From Prauserella shujinwangii (GTDB lineage: Bacteria > Actinomycetota > Actinomycetes > Mycobacteriales > Pseudonocardiaceae), in NCBI RefSeq assembly GCF_003001955.1, contig NZ_PVNH01000004.1:310001-374000 (forward strand): a DNA stretch of 64,000 nt. The letters are read 5' to 3'. The notes beneath the pieces were generated by a model, which was not told the origin of the DNA, searched no databases, and saw only the letters and a program-made list of their open reading frames with translations. A program made the translations under genes and the position numbers. Positions within the stretch are counted from its first letter, which is position 1, and each line of letters begins with the position of its first letter. Shown piece by piece: positions 46,659 to 56,255 of the stretch.

Positions 46659-47813
46659 ATGAGTAGCGGCAACGAGCCAGGAGCAACCCCGCCGCCCAGC
46701 GACGCGGAGCTCGAGAGGATGGACCGGGACGCGCTGGTCCGCCTCGGCACCAGCCTCGACGGGGTGGAGATCGTCAACTACCCCGAGCCGTGGCCGGTCA
46801 AGGGGACGCGCGCGGAGAAGCGCGCCGAGCGGGCTGTCGCCCTGTCGTTCCTCATCTCGGCGCTCGCCGGGGTGGGATTCGTGGTCGCGCTGATCTGGTG
46901 GCCGTGGCGGTACCAGCCGCCGTCCAACCAGGACGCGCACTTCCTGTACAGCCTGTACACCCCGCTGCTCGGCATCACCCTGGGTGTCTCGATCCTCGCG
47001 CTGGCGACGGGTGTGCTGCTGTACACCAAGCGGTTCATCCCCGACGAGCTCGCCATCCAGCAGCGCGACGACAACATGGGTCAGGGCTCGGCCGAGCTCC
47101 ACCGCAAGACGATCCTCGCCCAGCTCGCCGACGCGGGGAACCGCAGCACGTTCGCCCGCCGGTCGGCGATCAAGCGGAGCCTCGGGCTGAGCGCGGGCAT
47201 GCTCGGCCTCGGCACGGTGGCGCTGCCGGTCGCCTCCCTCATCAAGGACCCCTGGGACCAGACGGACACCAAGGAATCGCTCTGGCACACCGGCTGGCAG
47301 CAGCAGTTCCCCGGTGAGATCGTCTACCTGCGCCGCAACACCGGTATCCCGGACGAGATCTCGCTGGTGCGCCCCGAGGACCTGGACGCGGGCGGCATGG
47401 AGACCGTGTTCCCGTTCCGGGAGTCCGAGCGTGGCAACCACGAGGCACTGCTGCACGCGCTGCGCCGGGCGGACAACCCGGTCCTGCTGATCCGCCTGCG
47501 CCCCGAGGACGCCGATCGGGTCGTCAAGCGCCAGGGCCAGGAGGACTTCAACTTCGGCGACTACTACGCCTTCTCCAAGATCTGCACGCACGTCGGCTGC
47601 CCGGCGTCGCTGTACGAGCAGCGCACCAACCGGCTGCTGTGCCCGTGCCACCAGTCGCAGTTCGATGTCCTGCAGTACGCCAAGCCGGTCTTCGGGCCCG
47701 CCACGCGAGCCCTCCCTCAGCTGCCCATCACGGTGCATACTGACGGGTACTTGATCGCCCGGCACGACTTCATCGAGGCCATCGGTCCAGGTTTCTGGGA
47801 GCGCCCGTCATGA
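46659..47813 (+). CDS. qcrA: Menaquinol-cytochrome c reductase Rieske iron-sulfur subunit
   Basis: 384 residues from ATG 46659. Three transmembrane helices, including [20 protein letters not shown] and [20 protein letters not shown] plus the twin-Arg-like region ([20 protein letters not shown]), then a Rieske domain with both cluster motifs [14 protein letters not shown] and [11 protein letters not shown]. Longer than proteobacterial Rieske proteins, as in all actinobacteria. Four-nt overlap with qcrB (ATGA). Confidence 0.95.
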   Translation: MSSGNEPGATPPPSDAELERMDRDALVRLGTSLDGVEIVNYPEPWPVKGTRAEKRAERAVALSFLISALAGVGFVVALIWWPWRYQPPSNQDAHFLYSLYTPLLGITLGVSILALATGVLLYTKRFIPDELAIQQRDDNMGQGSAELHRKTILAQLADAGNRSTFARRSAIKRSLGLSAGMLGLGTVALPVASLIKDPWDQTDTKESLWHTGWQQQFPGEIVYLRRNTGIPDEISLVRPEDLDAGGMETVFPFRESERGNHEALLHALRRADNPVLLIRLRPEDADRVVKRQGQEDFNFGDYYAFSKICTHVGCPASLYEQRTNRLLCPCHQSQFDVLQYAKPVFGPATRALPQLPITVHTDGYLIARHDFIEAIGPGFWERPS

Positions 47814-49474
47814 GTTCACTCACCACACCGACCAAGGGGTCCAGCTTCCTGGAGAAGCAGGCCGGTCGCGCCGCCACGGACATGGACCAGCGCTACCGCG
47901 TGGCGAAGGGCCTGCGGCACCAGCTGAACAAGGTCTTCCCGACCCACTGGTCCTTCCTGCTCGGTGAGATCGCGCTCTACAGCTTCATCATCCTGATCCT
48001 GTCGGGCGTCTACCTCACGCTGTTCTTCGACCCCTCGATGGAGGAGGTCATCTACACCGGGCCGTACGAGAACCTCAACGGCGTGCCCATGTCGCGGGCC
48101 TTCGAGAGCACGCTGGAGATCTCGTTCGAGGTGCGCGGCGGGTTGTTCGTCCGGCAGGTGCACCACTGGGCGGCGCTGATCTTCGTCGCGGCGATGTTCG
48201 TGCACATGTTCCGGGTGTTCTTCACCGGGGCGTTCCGCCGTCCCCGTGAGGCCAACTGGGTCATCGGCGCGCTGCTGCTGATCCTGGGCATGTTCGAGGG
48301 CTTCTTCGGCTACTCGCTGCCGGACGACCTGCTCTCCGGCACCGGTATCCGCGCGACGCTGTCGGGCATCACGCTGTCGGTCCCGGTCATCGGCACGTGG
48401 GCGCACTGGGCGCTGTTCGGCGGTGAGTTCCCCGGCATGGTCATCGTGCCGCGGATGTACGTCCTGCACGTGCTTCTCATCCCGGGCATCATGCTCGCGC
48501 TCGTCGCCGTGCACCTCGCGCTGGTGTGGTACCAGAAGCACACCCAGTTCCCGGGCGTGCGGCGCAAGGAGACCAACGTCGTCGGCGTGCGCATCATGCC
48601 GGTGTTCGCCCTCAAGGGCGGTGCGTTCTTCGCGCTCGTCACCGGCGTGATCGCCCTGATGTCGGGGTTGTTCCAGATCAACGCGGTGTGGAACCTCGGC
48701 CCGTACGTCGCGTCGATGGTGTCCGCGGGATCCCAGCCCGACTGGTATCTGGCGTGGGCCGATGGCATCCTCCGTATCTGGCCTGCCTGGGAGCTCTACC
48801 TAGGTGACTACACCGTGCCTCCGGTGTTCTTCGCCGGGGCGATCGGTATGGGTGTGCTGTTCACGGTGCTCATCGCGTACCCGTTCATCGAACGGAAGCT
48901 GTCGAAGGACACCGCGCACCACAACCTGCTGCAGCGACCCCGGGACGCACCGGTGCGGACCGGCCTCGGTGTCATGGCCATCACGTTCTTCATGGTCATC
49001 GAGGCGTCCGGGTTCAACGACATCATCGCGTTCGCGTTCGACATCTCGCTGAACGCGACCACGTGGGCAGGCCGGATCGGGGTGCTGTTGCTGCCCCCGC
49101 TGGCGTACTACATCACCTACCGGATCTGCCTCGGCCTGCAGCGGTCCGACCGCGAGGTGCTGGAACACGGTGTGGAGACCGGCATCATCAAGCGCCTCCC
49201 GCACGGCGAGTTCATCGAGCTGCACCAGCCGCTCGGCCCGGTCGACGACCACGGCCACGCGGTGCCGCTGGAGTACCAGGGCGCGCCGGTGCCGAAGAAG
49301 ATGAACAAGCTGGGTTCGGCGGGCAAGCCGGTGCCGGGCACGCTCATCACGCCGGACCCGGCCGAGGAGGTCGCGGCGCTGGAGCGGGCAGGCGGCGCCG
49401 AGCATGACTACCCCGGCGGCCAGCTCGAGGCCCCGCAGCCCGAGGAGGCGCAGCCGGAGCACGCGGAACGCTGA
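47810..49474 (+). CDS. qcrB: Menaquinol-cytochrome c reductase cytochrome b subunit
   Basis: 554 residues. Eight-helix cytochrome b with the heme ligand histidines ([40 protein letters not shown]), Qo-site region ([16 protein letters not shown]), and the [20 protein letters not shown] equivalent of PEWY. The ~130-residue C-terminal extension is hydrophilic ([20 protein letters not shown]). It is the site where QcrB inhibitors act in mycobacteria. Palindrome copy 4 follows. Confidence 0.95.
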   Translation: MSSLTTPTKGSSFLEKQAGRAATDMDQRYRVAKGLRHQLNKVFPTHWSFLLGEIALYSFIILILSGVYLTLFFDPSMEEVIYTGPYENLNGVPMSRAFESTLEISFEVRGGLFVRQVHHWAALIFVAAMFVHMFRVFFTGAFRRPREANWVIGALLLILGMFEGFFGYSLPDDLLSGTGIRATLSGITLSVPVIGTWAHWALFGGEFPGMVIVPRMYVLHVLLIPGIMLALVAVHLALVWYQKHTQFPGVRRKETNVVGVRIMPVFALKGGAFFALVTGVIALMSGLFQINAVWNLGPYVASMVSAGSQPDWYLAWADGILRIWPAWELYLGDYTVPPVFFAGAIGMGVLFTVLIAYPFIERKLSKDTAHHNLLQRPRDAPVRTGLGVMAITFFMVIEASGFNDIIAFAFDISLNATTWAGRIGVLLLPPLAYYITYRICLGLQRSDREVLEHGVETGIIKRLPHGEFIELHQPLGPVDDHGHAVPLEYQGAPVPKKMNKLGSAGKPVPGTLITPDPAEEVAALERAGGAEHDYPGGQLEAPQPEEAQPEHAER

Positions 49475-49495
49475 TTCCGCGCTCGCAGCCCGGAG

Positions 49496-49548
49496 GCAGT
49501 GAAGGCCACCCTGAGTGCGTTGAACGCAGTCGGGGTGGCCTTCACTGC
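49496..49548. repeat. Nested palindrome, family copy 4
   Basis: 26-nt arms beginning GCAGTGAAGGCCACC, with 2 mismatches in the inner part (CTGAGTGCGTT / AACGCAGTCGG). Placed between the convergent qcrB and AsnC-type genes, 21 nt past the qcrB stop and 20 nt before the other stop. Confidence 0.7.
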
Positions 49549-49568
49549 GCGGCGCGGGTGCGGCTCGC

Positions 49569-49853
49569 TCAGTCGCCTTCCACCCCGATGGCGAACGCGG
49601 ACTCGGTGTCGGCGCTGGAGTAGGAGCGGAACGCGATGTGGGTGTCGGTGTCGAGCACGCCGGGCACCTTGCCGATCCGCGCCGGGATCAGGTCCGCCAG
49701 CTCCTCGTGCGCGGCGACGCGCACGATCGCGATGAGATCGACGTCGCCCGCGCAGGAGTACACCTCGGACACGCCCTCGATGTCCGCGATCGCCTGCGCG
49801 GTCTCGGGGATGGTGTCCGCGGCGGCATGAATCAGGACGATCGCGGTGATCAC
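49569..49853 (-). CDS. Stand-alone AsnC/Lrp ligand-binding (RAM) domain protein
   Basis: 94 residues from GTG 49853, with GAGGAGG ahead. Only the RAM/AsnC effector domain is present: VITAIVLIHAAADTIPETAQ, VSEVYSCAGDVDLIAIVRV, HEELADLIPARIGKVPGVLD. No DNA-binding helix-turn-helix. Such single-domain proteins can bind amino acids and modulate full-length Lrp proteins. Function here unknown. Confidence 0.85.
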   Translation of the reverse strand: MITAIVLIHAAADTIPETAQAIADIEGVSEVYSCAGDVDLIAIVRVAAHEELADLIPARIGKVPGVLDTDTHIAFRSYSSADTESAFAIGVEGD

Positions 49854-49912
49854 CGGCTGGCCTCCTCGAAGCTGGTTCCGTACGACGTCGTGATCGTAGC
49901 CCGCGGCGCCGC

Positions 49913-51625
49913 TCAGCCCACGGTCTCCAGCGCCTCCAGCGCTTCCGCCGTCGCCACCCGGTCCAGCCACGGCCGCCAGCCGCCCGCCCCGCGCGCGGGT
50001 TCGGCCCAGGGCCGCGCCGTGCGGACCAGCCGCACCCCGGGCCGCACCAGCCAGCGCAGCAGGATGCCCACCTCCTCCGGGTTCGCGCCATGCAGCGGCC
50101 CCGCATCCGGAAGTACGGTCTCCGCCGACGCCACCAGCGCGTCCACCACCGGCATCGGGGGCACCCCGCGCCGCGCCACGCCCGCCGACGCGAGCCTGCC
50201 GTGCCGGATCACGGCGAACTCCCAGCCGCCGCTCCCGTCCGGGGCCGCGGCCACCAGTTCGGGGATCGCGGCCAGCGCGGCCAGCCGGTGCCCCCGCTCG
50301 ACCGCGCGCACCAGCACGGCCAGTTGGTCGCGCCGTCGTGCCGCCTGCTCGAAGTGCTCGGCCTCGGCGAGGTCGTCCAGCTGCCGCTGGGCCAGCCGCA
50401 GCGCGGAGTCACCCCGGCCCGCCTGGAGCTCGGTGACCGTCGCCACCGAGGGCGCGTACTCGGCGGTCGTCTGCCTGCCCGCGCACGGCGCGCCGCACCG
50501 GCCCAGCTCCGCGAGCGCGCACGGCCGCGCGTCCGCGCCCTCCGCCGGGATCCGCAGCGTGCACGTGCGCAGCCCGGCCGCGCCCGCGAGGGTGTCCGCC
50601 GCCAGCTTCGCCGCCGCCTGCGAGCGGAACGGGCCCAGTGCGCCGTCCCGGGGCGCCCGCACCACCGACAGCCGGGGGAACGGCTCGTCGGTGAGCACCA
50701 CCCACCACGCCTTGCGCGGGTTCTTCGAGCGGCGGTTGTAGGCGGGGCGGTGGGCTGCCAGCAGCCGCAGCTCGCGGACCTCGGCCTCGAGCGCGTGCGC
50801 GCACTCGAGCCCGTCCACCCGCTCGGCCAGCGCCACCATCTCCCGCATGCGGCCGCGGTGCTCCGACCCGGTGAAGTACTGCCGCGCCCGCCGCCGCAGG
50901 TTCCGCGCCGTGCCGACGTAGAGGACCTCGTCGTTCGGGCCCCGGAACAGGTAGACACCGGGCCGCTCGGGCAGGTGCGCCGCCAGCCCGCGCTTGCGGC
51001 GCTGCTGCGGCGTCACGTCCGGCAGGTAGTCGAGCAGTTCCTCCAGCGAGTGCACGCCGAGCGGTCCGACCCGTTCGAGGAGGGCGTGCAGCACGTCGAC
51101 GGTGGCGCGGGCGTCGTCGAGCGCCCGGTGCGTCGGCTCGGTGCGGGCGCCAAGGAGCCGGGCGAGCGCCGAGAGCCGGAAGCTGTGCGTGTCCTGCCGG
51201 GCGAGCACGCGGCGGGCCAGCCGCAGCGTGCACACCACCGGTGTCCTCGGCCACGCGTAGCCGTGCGCCCGGCACGCCGCGCGCAGGTACCCGGTGTCGA
51301 ACCCGGCGTTGTGCGCGACCAGCACCGAGCCCGCCGCGAACTCCAGGAACGCGGGCAGCACCCGCTCGACGCGCGGCGCGTCCGACACCATCGCGCCGGT
51401 GATGCCGGTGAGCGCCACGATCTGCGGCGGGATGGGCCCGCCGGGGTCGACCAGGGTCGCGAACTCGCCGAGCACCTCACCGCCCCTGACCTTCACCGCC
51501 CCGATCTCGGTGATGCCCTCCCCACCCGGCGGCGCCCCGGTCGTCTCCAGGTCGACGACGACGAACGTGGTGTCCCGCAACGGAGTGCCGAGTTCGTCGA
51601 ACGCGAGCTGCGACGGCGAATCCAT
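49913..51625 (-). CDS. DEDDh exonuclease fused to UvrC-like GIY-YIG nuclease
   Basis: 570 residues from ATG 51625; TACTGT ends 7 nt before, indicating a leaderless start. N-terminal DnaQ/DEDDh exonuclease (TFVVVDLETTGAPPGG; VAHNAGFDTGYLRAACRAHG; PTHRALDDARATVDVLHALL) to ~185, then a GIY-YIG domain (ERPGVYLFRGPNDEVLYVGT; RNLRRRARQYF) at ~215-295, followed by a Cys-containing region (ELGRCGAPCAGRQ) as in UvrC/Cho. Homologous to Rv2191. Presumably trims or incises damaged DNA, as Cho does in excision repair. Convergent run with the AsnC-type gene. Confidence 0.88.
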   Translation of the reverse strand: MDSPSQLAFDELGTPLRDTTFVVVDLETTGAPPGGEGITEIGAVKVRGGEVLGEFATLVDPGGPIPPQIVALTGITGAMVSDAPRVERVLPAFLEFAAGSVLVAHNAGFDTGYLRAACRAHGYAWPRTPVVCTLRLARRVLARQDTHSFRLSALARLLGARTEPTHRALDDARATVDVLHALLERVGPLGVHSLEELLDYLPDVTPQQRRKRGLAAHLPERPGVYLFRGPNDEVLYVGTARNLRRRARQYFTGSEHRGRMREMVALAERVDGLECAHALEAEVRELRLLAAHRPAYNRRSKNPRKAWWVVLTDEPFPRLSVVRAPRDGALGPFRSQAAAKLAADTLAGAAGLRTCTLRIPAEGADARPCALAELGRCGAPCAGRQTTAEYAPSVATVTELQAGRGDSALRLAQRQLDDLAEAEHFEQAARRRDQLAVLVRAVERGHRLAALAAIPELVAAAPDGSGGWEFAVIRHGRLASAGVARRGVPPMPVVDALVASAETVLPDAGPLHGANPEEVGILLRWLVRPGVRLVRTARPWAEPARGAGGWRPWLDRVATAEALEALETVG

Positions 51626-51751
51626 GATCGGCACAGTAGGTTCCGCCACCGACAATCTTCGCCCGCGGTTCACCGCCGCGTCGCCCGGTCGGTGCCTGTG
51701 CCCGCGAGGATCAGCGCCGCACGGTAACCCGGAACACGGTCGGAGGGTCCC

Positions 51752-52576
51752 ATGTTACGTCGGGTGATGACACTCGCACTCGCGCTCGCCGGCATTCTGG
51801 CGAGCCTGGTCCCGGCGGCGTCGGCGGAGCACGGCGCGCGGGTACTGGCCACGCTGTCGTTCAACATCCACCACGCGGAGGGCACCGACGGCGTGCTCGA
51901 CCTCGACCGGATCGCCGGGGTGATCCGCGCGTCGCGGGCGGACGTGGTGGCCCTGCAGGAGGTCGACCGGCACTACTCCGGCCGCAGCGAGTGGGTGGAC
52001 CAGGCGGGCGAGCTGGCCCGGCGGCTGGACCTGCACGTGGTGTTCGGCGCCAACATCGACCGCGACCCGCCCGCCGAGGGCAGGCCGCGAGTCCAGTACG
52101 GCACCGCGATCCTGTCCCGCCACCCGATCGTCGACTGGGACAACACCTACCTGTACCGCTCGCCGGGACAGGAGCAGCGCGGTCTGCTGCATGCCGAGCT
52201 CGACGTGCACGGCGTCCCCGTGCACGTCTACAACACCCACCTCGCCGCCAGCTCCGCGCTCGACCGCCGCCACCAGACCGCGGAGATCGTCGAGCTGATC
52301 GGTGACACGCGCCGGGCGGTGCTGCTGGGCGACATCAACGCGCTGCCGGACGCGCCCGAGGTCGCCACGCTCTCCTCGGCGCTCACCGACGTCTGGCCGG
52401 TGTCCGGCCGGGGAGACGGCGCCACCTACCCGGCCGAGGACCCGGACCGGCGGATCGACTACGTGTTCACCGGGCCCGCGGTGCGGCCGCTGGTGAGCCG
52501 GGTGCAGCTGACCGACCCGGCCGCGTCCGACCACCTGCCGTTGTTCAGCAGGGTCCTGGTCAGCGCTCGCGGGTGA
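51752..52576 (+). CDS. Secreted endonuclease/exonuclease/phosphatase family protein
   Basis: 274 residues from ATG 51752 (GGAGG RBS). Signal peptide (MLRRVMTLALALAGILASLV, cleavage near ASA-EH), then the EEP fold with catalytic residues in LSFNIHHAEG (Asn), VVALQEVDRHYSGRS (Glu), YNTHLAASSA (His), LLGDINALPDAPE (Asp, Asn) and the final AASDHLPLFSRV (Asp-His). Metal-dependent phosphodiesterase acting outside the cell; substrate could be nucleic acid, a phospholipid or an inositol phosphate. Confidence 0.87.
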   Translation: MLRRVMTLALALAGILASLVPAASAEHGARVLATLSFNIHHAEGTDGVLDLDRIAGVIRASRADVVALQEVDRHYSGRSEWVDQAGELARRLDLHVVFGANIDRDPPAEGRPRVQYGTAILSRHPIVDWDNTYLYRSPGQEQRGLLHAELDVHGVPVHVYNTHLAASSALDRRHQTAEIVELIGDTRRAVLLGDINALPDAPEVATLSSALTDVWPVSGRGDGATYPAEDPDRRIDYVFTGPAVRPLVSRVQLTDPAASDHLPLFSRVLVSARG

Positions 52577-52592
52577 GCTGGGCGTCCCGAGG

Positions 52593-52622
52593 GGGACACG
52601 GCGCGGCCGGGGAACCTAAGCT
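52593..52622 (+). promoter_or_regulatory. Promoter of the NYN-domain gene
   Basis: GGGACA (52593-52598), 18-nt spacer, TAAGCT (52617-52622), with ATG 52629 starting 7 nt after the -10. Suggests leaderless initiation. Confidence 0.5.
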
Positions 52623-52628
52623 GGACGG

Positions 52629-54044
52629 ATGCTTCCCTCCGCGCACCCGGACCGGCCCGGCGACGAGTCGCCGGGCCCGGGTTCCGGCGTGCCCGGAACC
52701 AGCGCCGACGGCACCGACGGCACCGACGGCCAGGGCGGCTCGGGGGAGGACCGCGCGACCGACTGGACCGGCCTGCCCGAGCCCGTGCGCGAGCGCATCG
52801 CCGAGCTGGCCGCCTCCGCGCTGGGCAAGCTGCCGCCCGACGACGTGCCGCGCCAGCTGCGCCCGGTGGCCCGGTTCGCCCCGGCGAAACGGGCCAGGCT
52901 GGGTGCGCCCGCGCTGCTGACCGGGCTGCGCGACTCGGCGCGCTTCCGTACCGCGGTGCTGGAATGGCTGCGGGAACACCGCCAGGACGCACTCGACCCG
53001 AACGCGCCCGACTCGGTCGCGGCCGCCGCGGCGGCCGTGCTGCTCGGTGAGTCCAGCGCCTCGACGAGGGTTCGCCTGGTCGCCAGGAACGCGGAGGAGA
53101 CCACCCTGCGTGCCGAGCGCGACGCGGCCGTGGCCAGGGCACGCAGGCTGGAAAGTGAGGTCGCCCGGCTGAAGGCGGAGCTGGAGGGCGCTCAGGACGC
53201 CGCCGAGCGGGCCAGGGGCGAACGCGAGGCCGAGCTGGAGCGGTTGCGCGGCAAGCTGCGCCAGCAGGGCGTCGTACTGCGCCAGGCGAGGGACGACGCC
53301 GCCGAGGCACGGGCCGAGGCCGAGCGGGCCCAGACCGAGCGCGACACGGAGCTGTCCGCCATGGCGGACAAGCTGGAGCGGGAACGGCAGCGGGCCGCGG
53401 CGGAGCGGGCCCGCGCCGAACGGGCCGTCGCCGACGCCGAGATCGCCCGGCAGTCGGCGCGGGAGGCCAGGGACGCCGACGAGGTGCGGCTCGCGCTGCT
53501 GCTGGACACGCTCGGCGGCGCGGTCGCCGGGCTGCGCCGCGAGCTCTCGGTCGGCGAGGCGGGGCAGGGCCGCCGCCGTCCGGCCGACGTGGTGCGCGGG
53601 GCCAGCACCGGCGGCGGCGCGGGCCAGGTGCGCGACGCCGCCGGGCTGGACCGGCTGCTGGCACTGCCGAACGTGCACCTCGTCGTCGACGGCTACAACG
53701 TCACCAAGACCGGCTACCCCGAGCTGACCCTGGCCGACCAGCGTGAGCGGCTCGCGAGCCAGCTGTCCGCGCTCGCCGCCCGCACCGGCGCGGAGATCAC
53801 CGCCGTGTTCGACGGGGCCGCCGTCACGTCGGTGCCGACGGCCGCGCCCCGCGGGGTACGGGTGCTGTTCTCCGATCCCGGAGTGCAGGCCGACGACGTC
53901 ATCCGGGCGCTCGTCGACGCCGAACCGGGCGGGCGGCCGCTGATCGTGGCCACCTCGGACCGCGCGGTCGCCGAGTCCGTCCGGTCCGCGGGCGCGCACC
54001 CGGTGGCCTCGGCCGTGCTGCTCACCCGGTTGGGGCGCGTCTAG
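52629..54044 (+). CDS. NYN/PIN-like nuclease domain protein with long coiled coil (YacP-type)
   Basis: 471 residues. An acidic, Gly/Asp-rich start (~1-50), a helical RNA-binding-like region (LPEPVRERIAELAASALGKL; ~50-140), a long coiled coil rich in Ala/Arg/Glu (~150-300), and a C-terminal NYN domain (~335-470) with VHLVVDGYNVTKTGYPELTL, ITAVFDGAAVTSVP, GVQADDVIRALVDA and PLIVATSDRAVAESV, which keep the metal-binding Asp residues. The YacP/Rae1 relatives cleave mRNA on ribosomes, so an RNA endonuclease role is a reasonable inference. Likely leaderless. Confidence 0.85.
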   Translation: MLPSAHPDRPGDESPGPGSGVPGTSADGTDGTDGQGGSGEDRATDWTGLPEPVRERIAELAASALGKLPPDDVPRQLRPVARFAPAKRARLGAPALLTGLRDSARFRTAVLEWLREHRQDALDPNAPDSVAAAAAAVLLGESSASTRVRLVARNAEETTLRAERDAAVARARRLESEVARLKAELEGAQDAAERARGEREAELERLRGKLRQQGVVLRQARDDAAEARAEAERAQTERDTELSAMADKLERERQRAAAERARAERAVADAEIARQSAREARDADEVRLALLLDTLGGAVAGLRRELSVGEAGQGRRRPADVVRGASTGGGAGQVRDAAGLDRLLALPNVHLVVDGYNVTKTGYPELTLADQRERLASQLSALAARTGAEITAVFDGAAVTSVPTAAPRGVRVLFSDPGVQADDVIRALVDAEPGGRPLIVATSDRAVAESVRSAGAHPVASAVLLTRLGRV

Positions 54045-54104
54045 CCCGTCACGAACGCCGCACCACGTCGTTGTTACTCACGGGTCGGCGATGTGGAGGT
54101 GCGG

Positions 54105-55886
54105 ATGCGGCTCGCCGGTGTGCTGGCGCCGTTGCTGGTGGCCGGGCTCGTCACGGCGCCGGCGGCGGGTGCGCGGCAGGACCCTCCCGCCGATCCGGGC
54201 GTTCCCCGGGTCGAGTCGGGTGTCGTCCCTGGCGCCGCCGTGCCGGACCCGCGGCCCGGCGAGGCGTTCGCGGATCCCGAGGTGGCCGCGCTCCAGCGCA
54301 CGGCCGAGCAGGTGCAGCGGGAGCTGGGCGAGCTGGCCGGGCGGATCACGGCGGCCGAGCGGGACGTGCGCACCGCGACGGCCCGGCTGGACCGGGCCAG
54401 GGCGGAGCGGCGCAGGGCCGACGCCGAGGTCGCCGCGCAGCAGACCGAGATCGACGAGTTCTCCCGTTCGGTGTTCACGGCGATGCACCGGCCCGACGAG
54501 TTCCAGCTGCTGGTGACCGCGTCCAGCGCGCGGGAACTGCTCGACGGCACCTCGCTGATCAACCAGCTGCGGGCCCGGCAGGACCAGCGGCTCGGCGGCG
54601 CGCTGGAGCGGCAGCGCGAGGCGGTCGCGGCGGTGGAGGCCGCCGAACGCGCCGAACGGGCCGCCGCCGACCGGAAGGCCCGCCTCGACCGGCTGCGCGG
54701 CGACGCGACCAACCGCGCCGACGCCGTCTCGGCCGAGTTGCGCGACCCCATCCGGGCGGCCAACGACGCCGTCGTGGCGCAGCAGCGGGCGCAGCGCGAC
54801 CGGAACGCGGAGACCGCCGCCAACTGGCGGGACTACCTCGGGCGGCTCGCCGACGCGGGCATCACCCCGCCCCCGGCGGCGGCCCTGCGCGACCCGGCGG
54901 GCTTCCCGCCCGGGCTGTGGCCGCTGCCCGGGGCGGACGGTCTCGACCAGGCGGGCGTGGCACAGACCGGCACGGGCGAGGACCGCCTGCTGGTGCTGCC
55001 CGAGGAGACGATCACGGCGGTGTCGGCGGCCGTGGACGCGCTCGGCAGGCCGTACGTGCCGGGGGAGGGCGGCACCGGTCCGGTGGCGTACTCGTGCGAC
55101 GGCCTCGTGCACACCGTGTACGACCGGGCCGGGCTGACCGTGCCCCGCACCGCCGCGCGGCAGCTGGCCACGGGCAGGCCGGTGCGGCAGGCCGACGCGC
55201 GGCCTGGCGACCTCGTGTTCGCCGGCCCCGAGCGGTACGGCGTGCAGTCGGTGGGCATCGTGCTCGACGACGCGACGATGCTCGTGGCCGACGCCCGGCT
55301 GGCCGGCGTGGTGGTGGCCGACCTGCCCGCGGGCGACAGCGCGCTCGGCTTCGTGCGGCCCGCGCTGGGGCAGGGCCCCGCGCGGGAGGTGCCCCGGCGA
55401 GCCGCCGGTGAGCTGCGCTGGCGGTGCGGCGGGGTGGAGGTGCCGCCGCGGAAGGCGGCGTCCGGGCAGGCCGCGGGCGCCTGGGGCGGCTACCCGAACG
55501 GGCTCATCCCCACGGCGGCGCTGTGCCCGATCGGCATCGGCTCCCATTTCCTGCGCTGCGACGCCGCGCAGGCCTACGCCGCGCTCTCGCGGGCCTACGC
55601 GGCCGCGTTCGGCGCCCCGCTCTGCGTCACCGACTCCTACCGCACGTTCGGCGCGCAGGTGGACCTGTACCGCCGCAAGCCGGCGCTGGCCGCCGTGCCC
55701 GGCACCAGCAACCACGGCTGGGGCCTGGCGCTGGACCTGTGCGGCGGCGCGCAGTCGTTCGGCACGCCGCAGTACCGCTGGCTCGCGGCCAACGCGGGCG
55801 CGTTCGGCTGGGTCAACCCCGGCTGGGCGCAGCCCGGCCGGGGCCGGGAGGAGCCGTGGCACTGGGAGTTCGCCGGCACCACCTGA
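54105..55886 (+). CDS. Secreted coiled-coil protein with degenerate NlpC/P60 and VanY-type M15 peptidase domains
   Basis: 593 residues from ATG 54105 (GGAGG 5 nt ahead). Signal peptide ends about AAGA (residue ~23). Coiled-coil region (~60-240) as in RipA. An NlpC/P60-like domain (~300-420) keeps Cys331 (YSCDGLVHTVYDRAGL) but has Ser382 where the catalytic His should be (GVQSVGIVL in place of SHVGIYL). The C-terminal M15 D,D-carboxypeptidase domain keeps its zinc set: His537 and Asp544 in TSNHGWGLALDL and His586 in PWHWEF. So the peptidoglycan hydrolase activity is probably carried by the M15 domain, with the NlpC part acting as a binding or regulatory module. Confidence 0.82.
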   Translation: MRLAGVLAPLLVAGLVTAPAAGARQDPPADPGVPRVESGVVPGAAVPDPRPGEAFADPEVAALQRTAEQVQRELGELAGRITAAERDVRTATARLDRARAERRRADAEVAAQQTEIDEFSRSVFTAMHRPDEFQLLVTASSARELLDGTSLINQLRARQDQRLGGALERQREAVAAVEAAERAERAAADRKARLDRLRGDATNRADAVSAELRDPIRAANDAVVAQQRAQRDRNAETAANWRDYLGRLADAGITPPPAAALRDPAGFPPGLWPLPGADGLDQAGVAQTGTGEDRLLVLPEETITAVSAAVDALGRPYVPGEGGTGPVAYSCDGLVHTVYDRAGLTVPRTAARQLATGRPVRQADARPGDLVFAGPERYGVQSVGIVLDDATMLVADARLAGVVVADLPAGDSALGFVRPALGQGPAREVPRRAAGELRWRCGGVEVPPRKAASGQAAGAWGGYPNGLIPTAALCPIGIGSHFLRCDAAQAYAALSRAYAAAFGAPLCVTDSYRTFGAQVDLYRRKPALAAVPGTSNHGWGLALDLCGGAQSFGTPQYRWLAANAGAFGWVNPGWAQPGRGREEPWHWEFAGTT

Positions 55887-56015
55887 TCCGCGAGTCCCCG
55901 TCCAGCGCCGCGAGTTCTGCGTTCCCGCACGTGAGGCCCGTGCGGAACCCCGAAATTGTCGGTGGCCGCGCCTAGCGTTCCCGCCAGAAGCCGACGACGT
56001 GGCAAGGAGCGATCC

Positions 56016-56255
56016 GTGGACTACCTCGACGACGACACGCTGATCATCGACTGCGACCGGTGCGCGGTGCGGGGCGATGCCTGCACGGACTGCGTGGTGA
56101 GCGTGCTGCTGGGCGCGCCGCCGTCGGTGGAGTGGGACCGTGCGGAGCGGCGCGCCGTCGACGCGCTCGCCGAGGCCGGGATGGTGCCGCGGCTGCGGCT
56201 CGTCCCCTCGCCCGCCGACGACACGCGGCCCGCACAGCGTCGACGCGCTGGGTGA
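56016..56255 (+). CDS. Small cysteine-rich conserved protein
   Basis: 79 residues from GTG 56016 (AAGGAG ahead). Four Cys near the start (IIDCDRCAVRGDACTDCVVS, CxxC-x6-CxxC) look like a metal-binding knuckle; the rest is one helix (WDRAERRAVDALAEAGMVPR) and a polar tail. Well-placed RBS and balanced composition support a real gene. I know no named family. Between two peptidoglycan-hydrolase genes. Confidence 0.7.
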   Translation: MDYLDDDTLIIDCDRCAVRGDACTDCVVSVLLGAPPSVEWDRAERRAVDALAEAGMVPRLRLVPSPADDTRPAQRRRAG

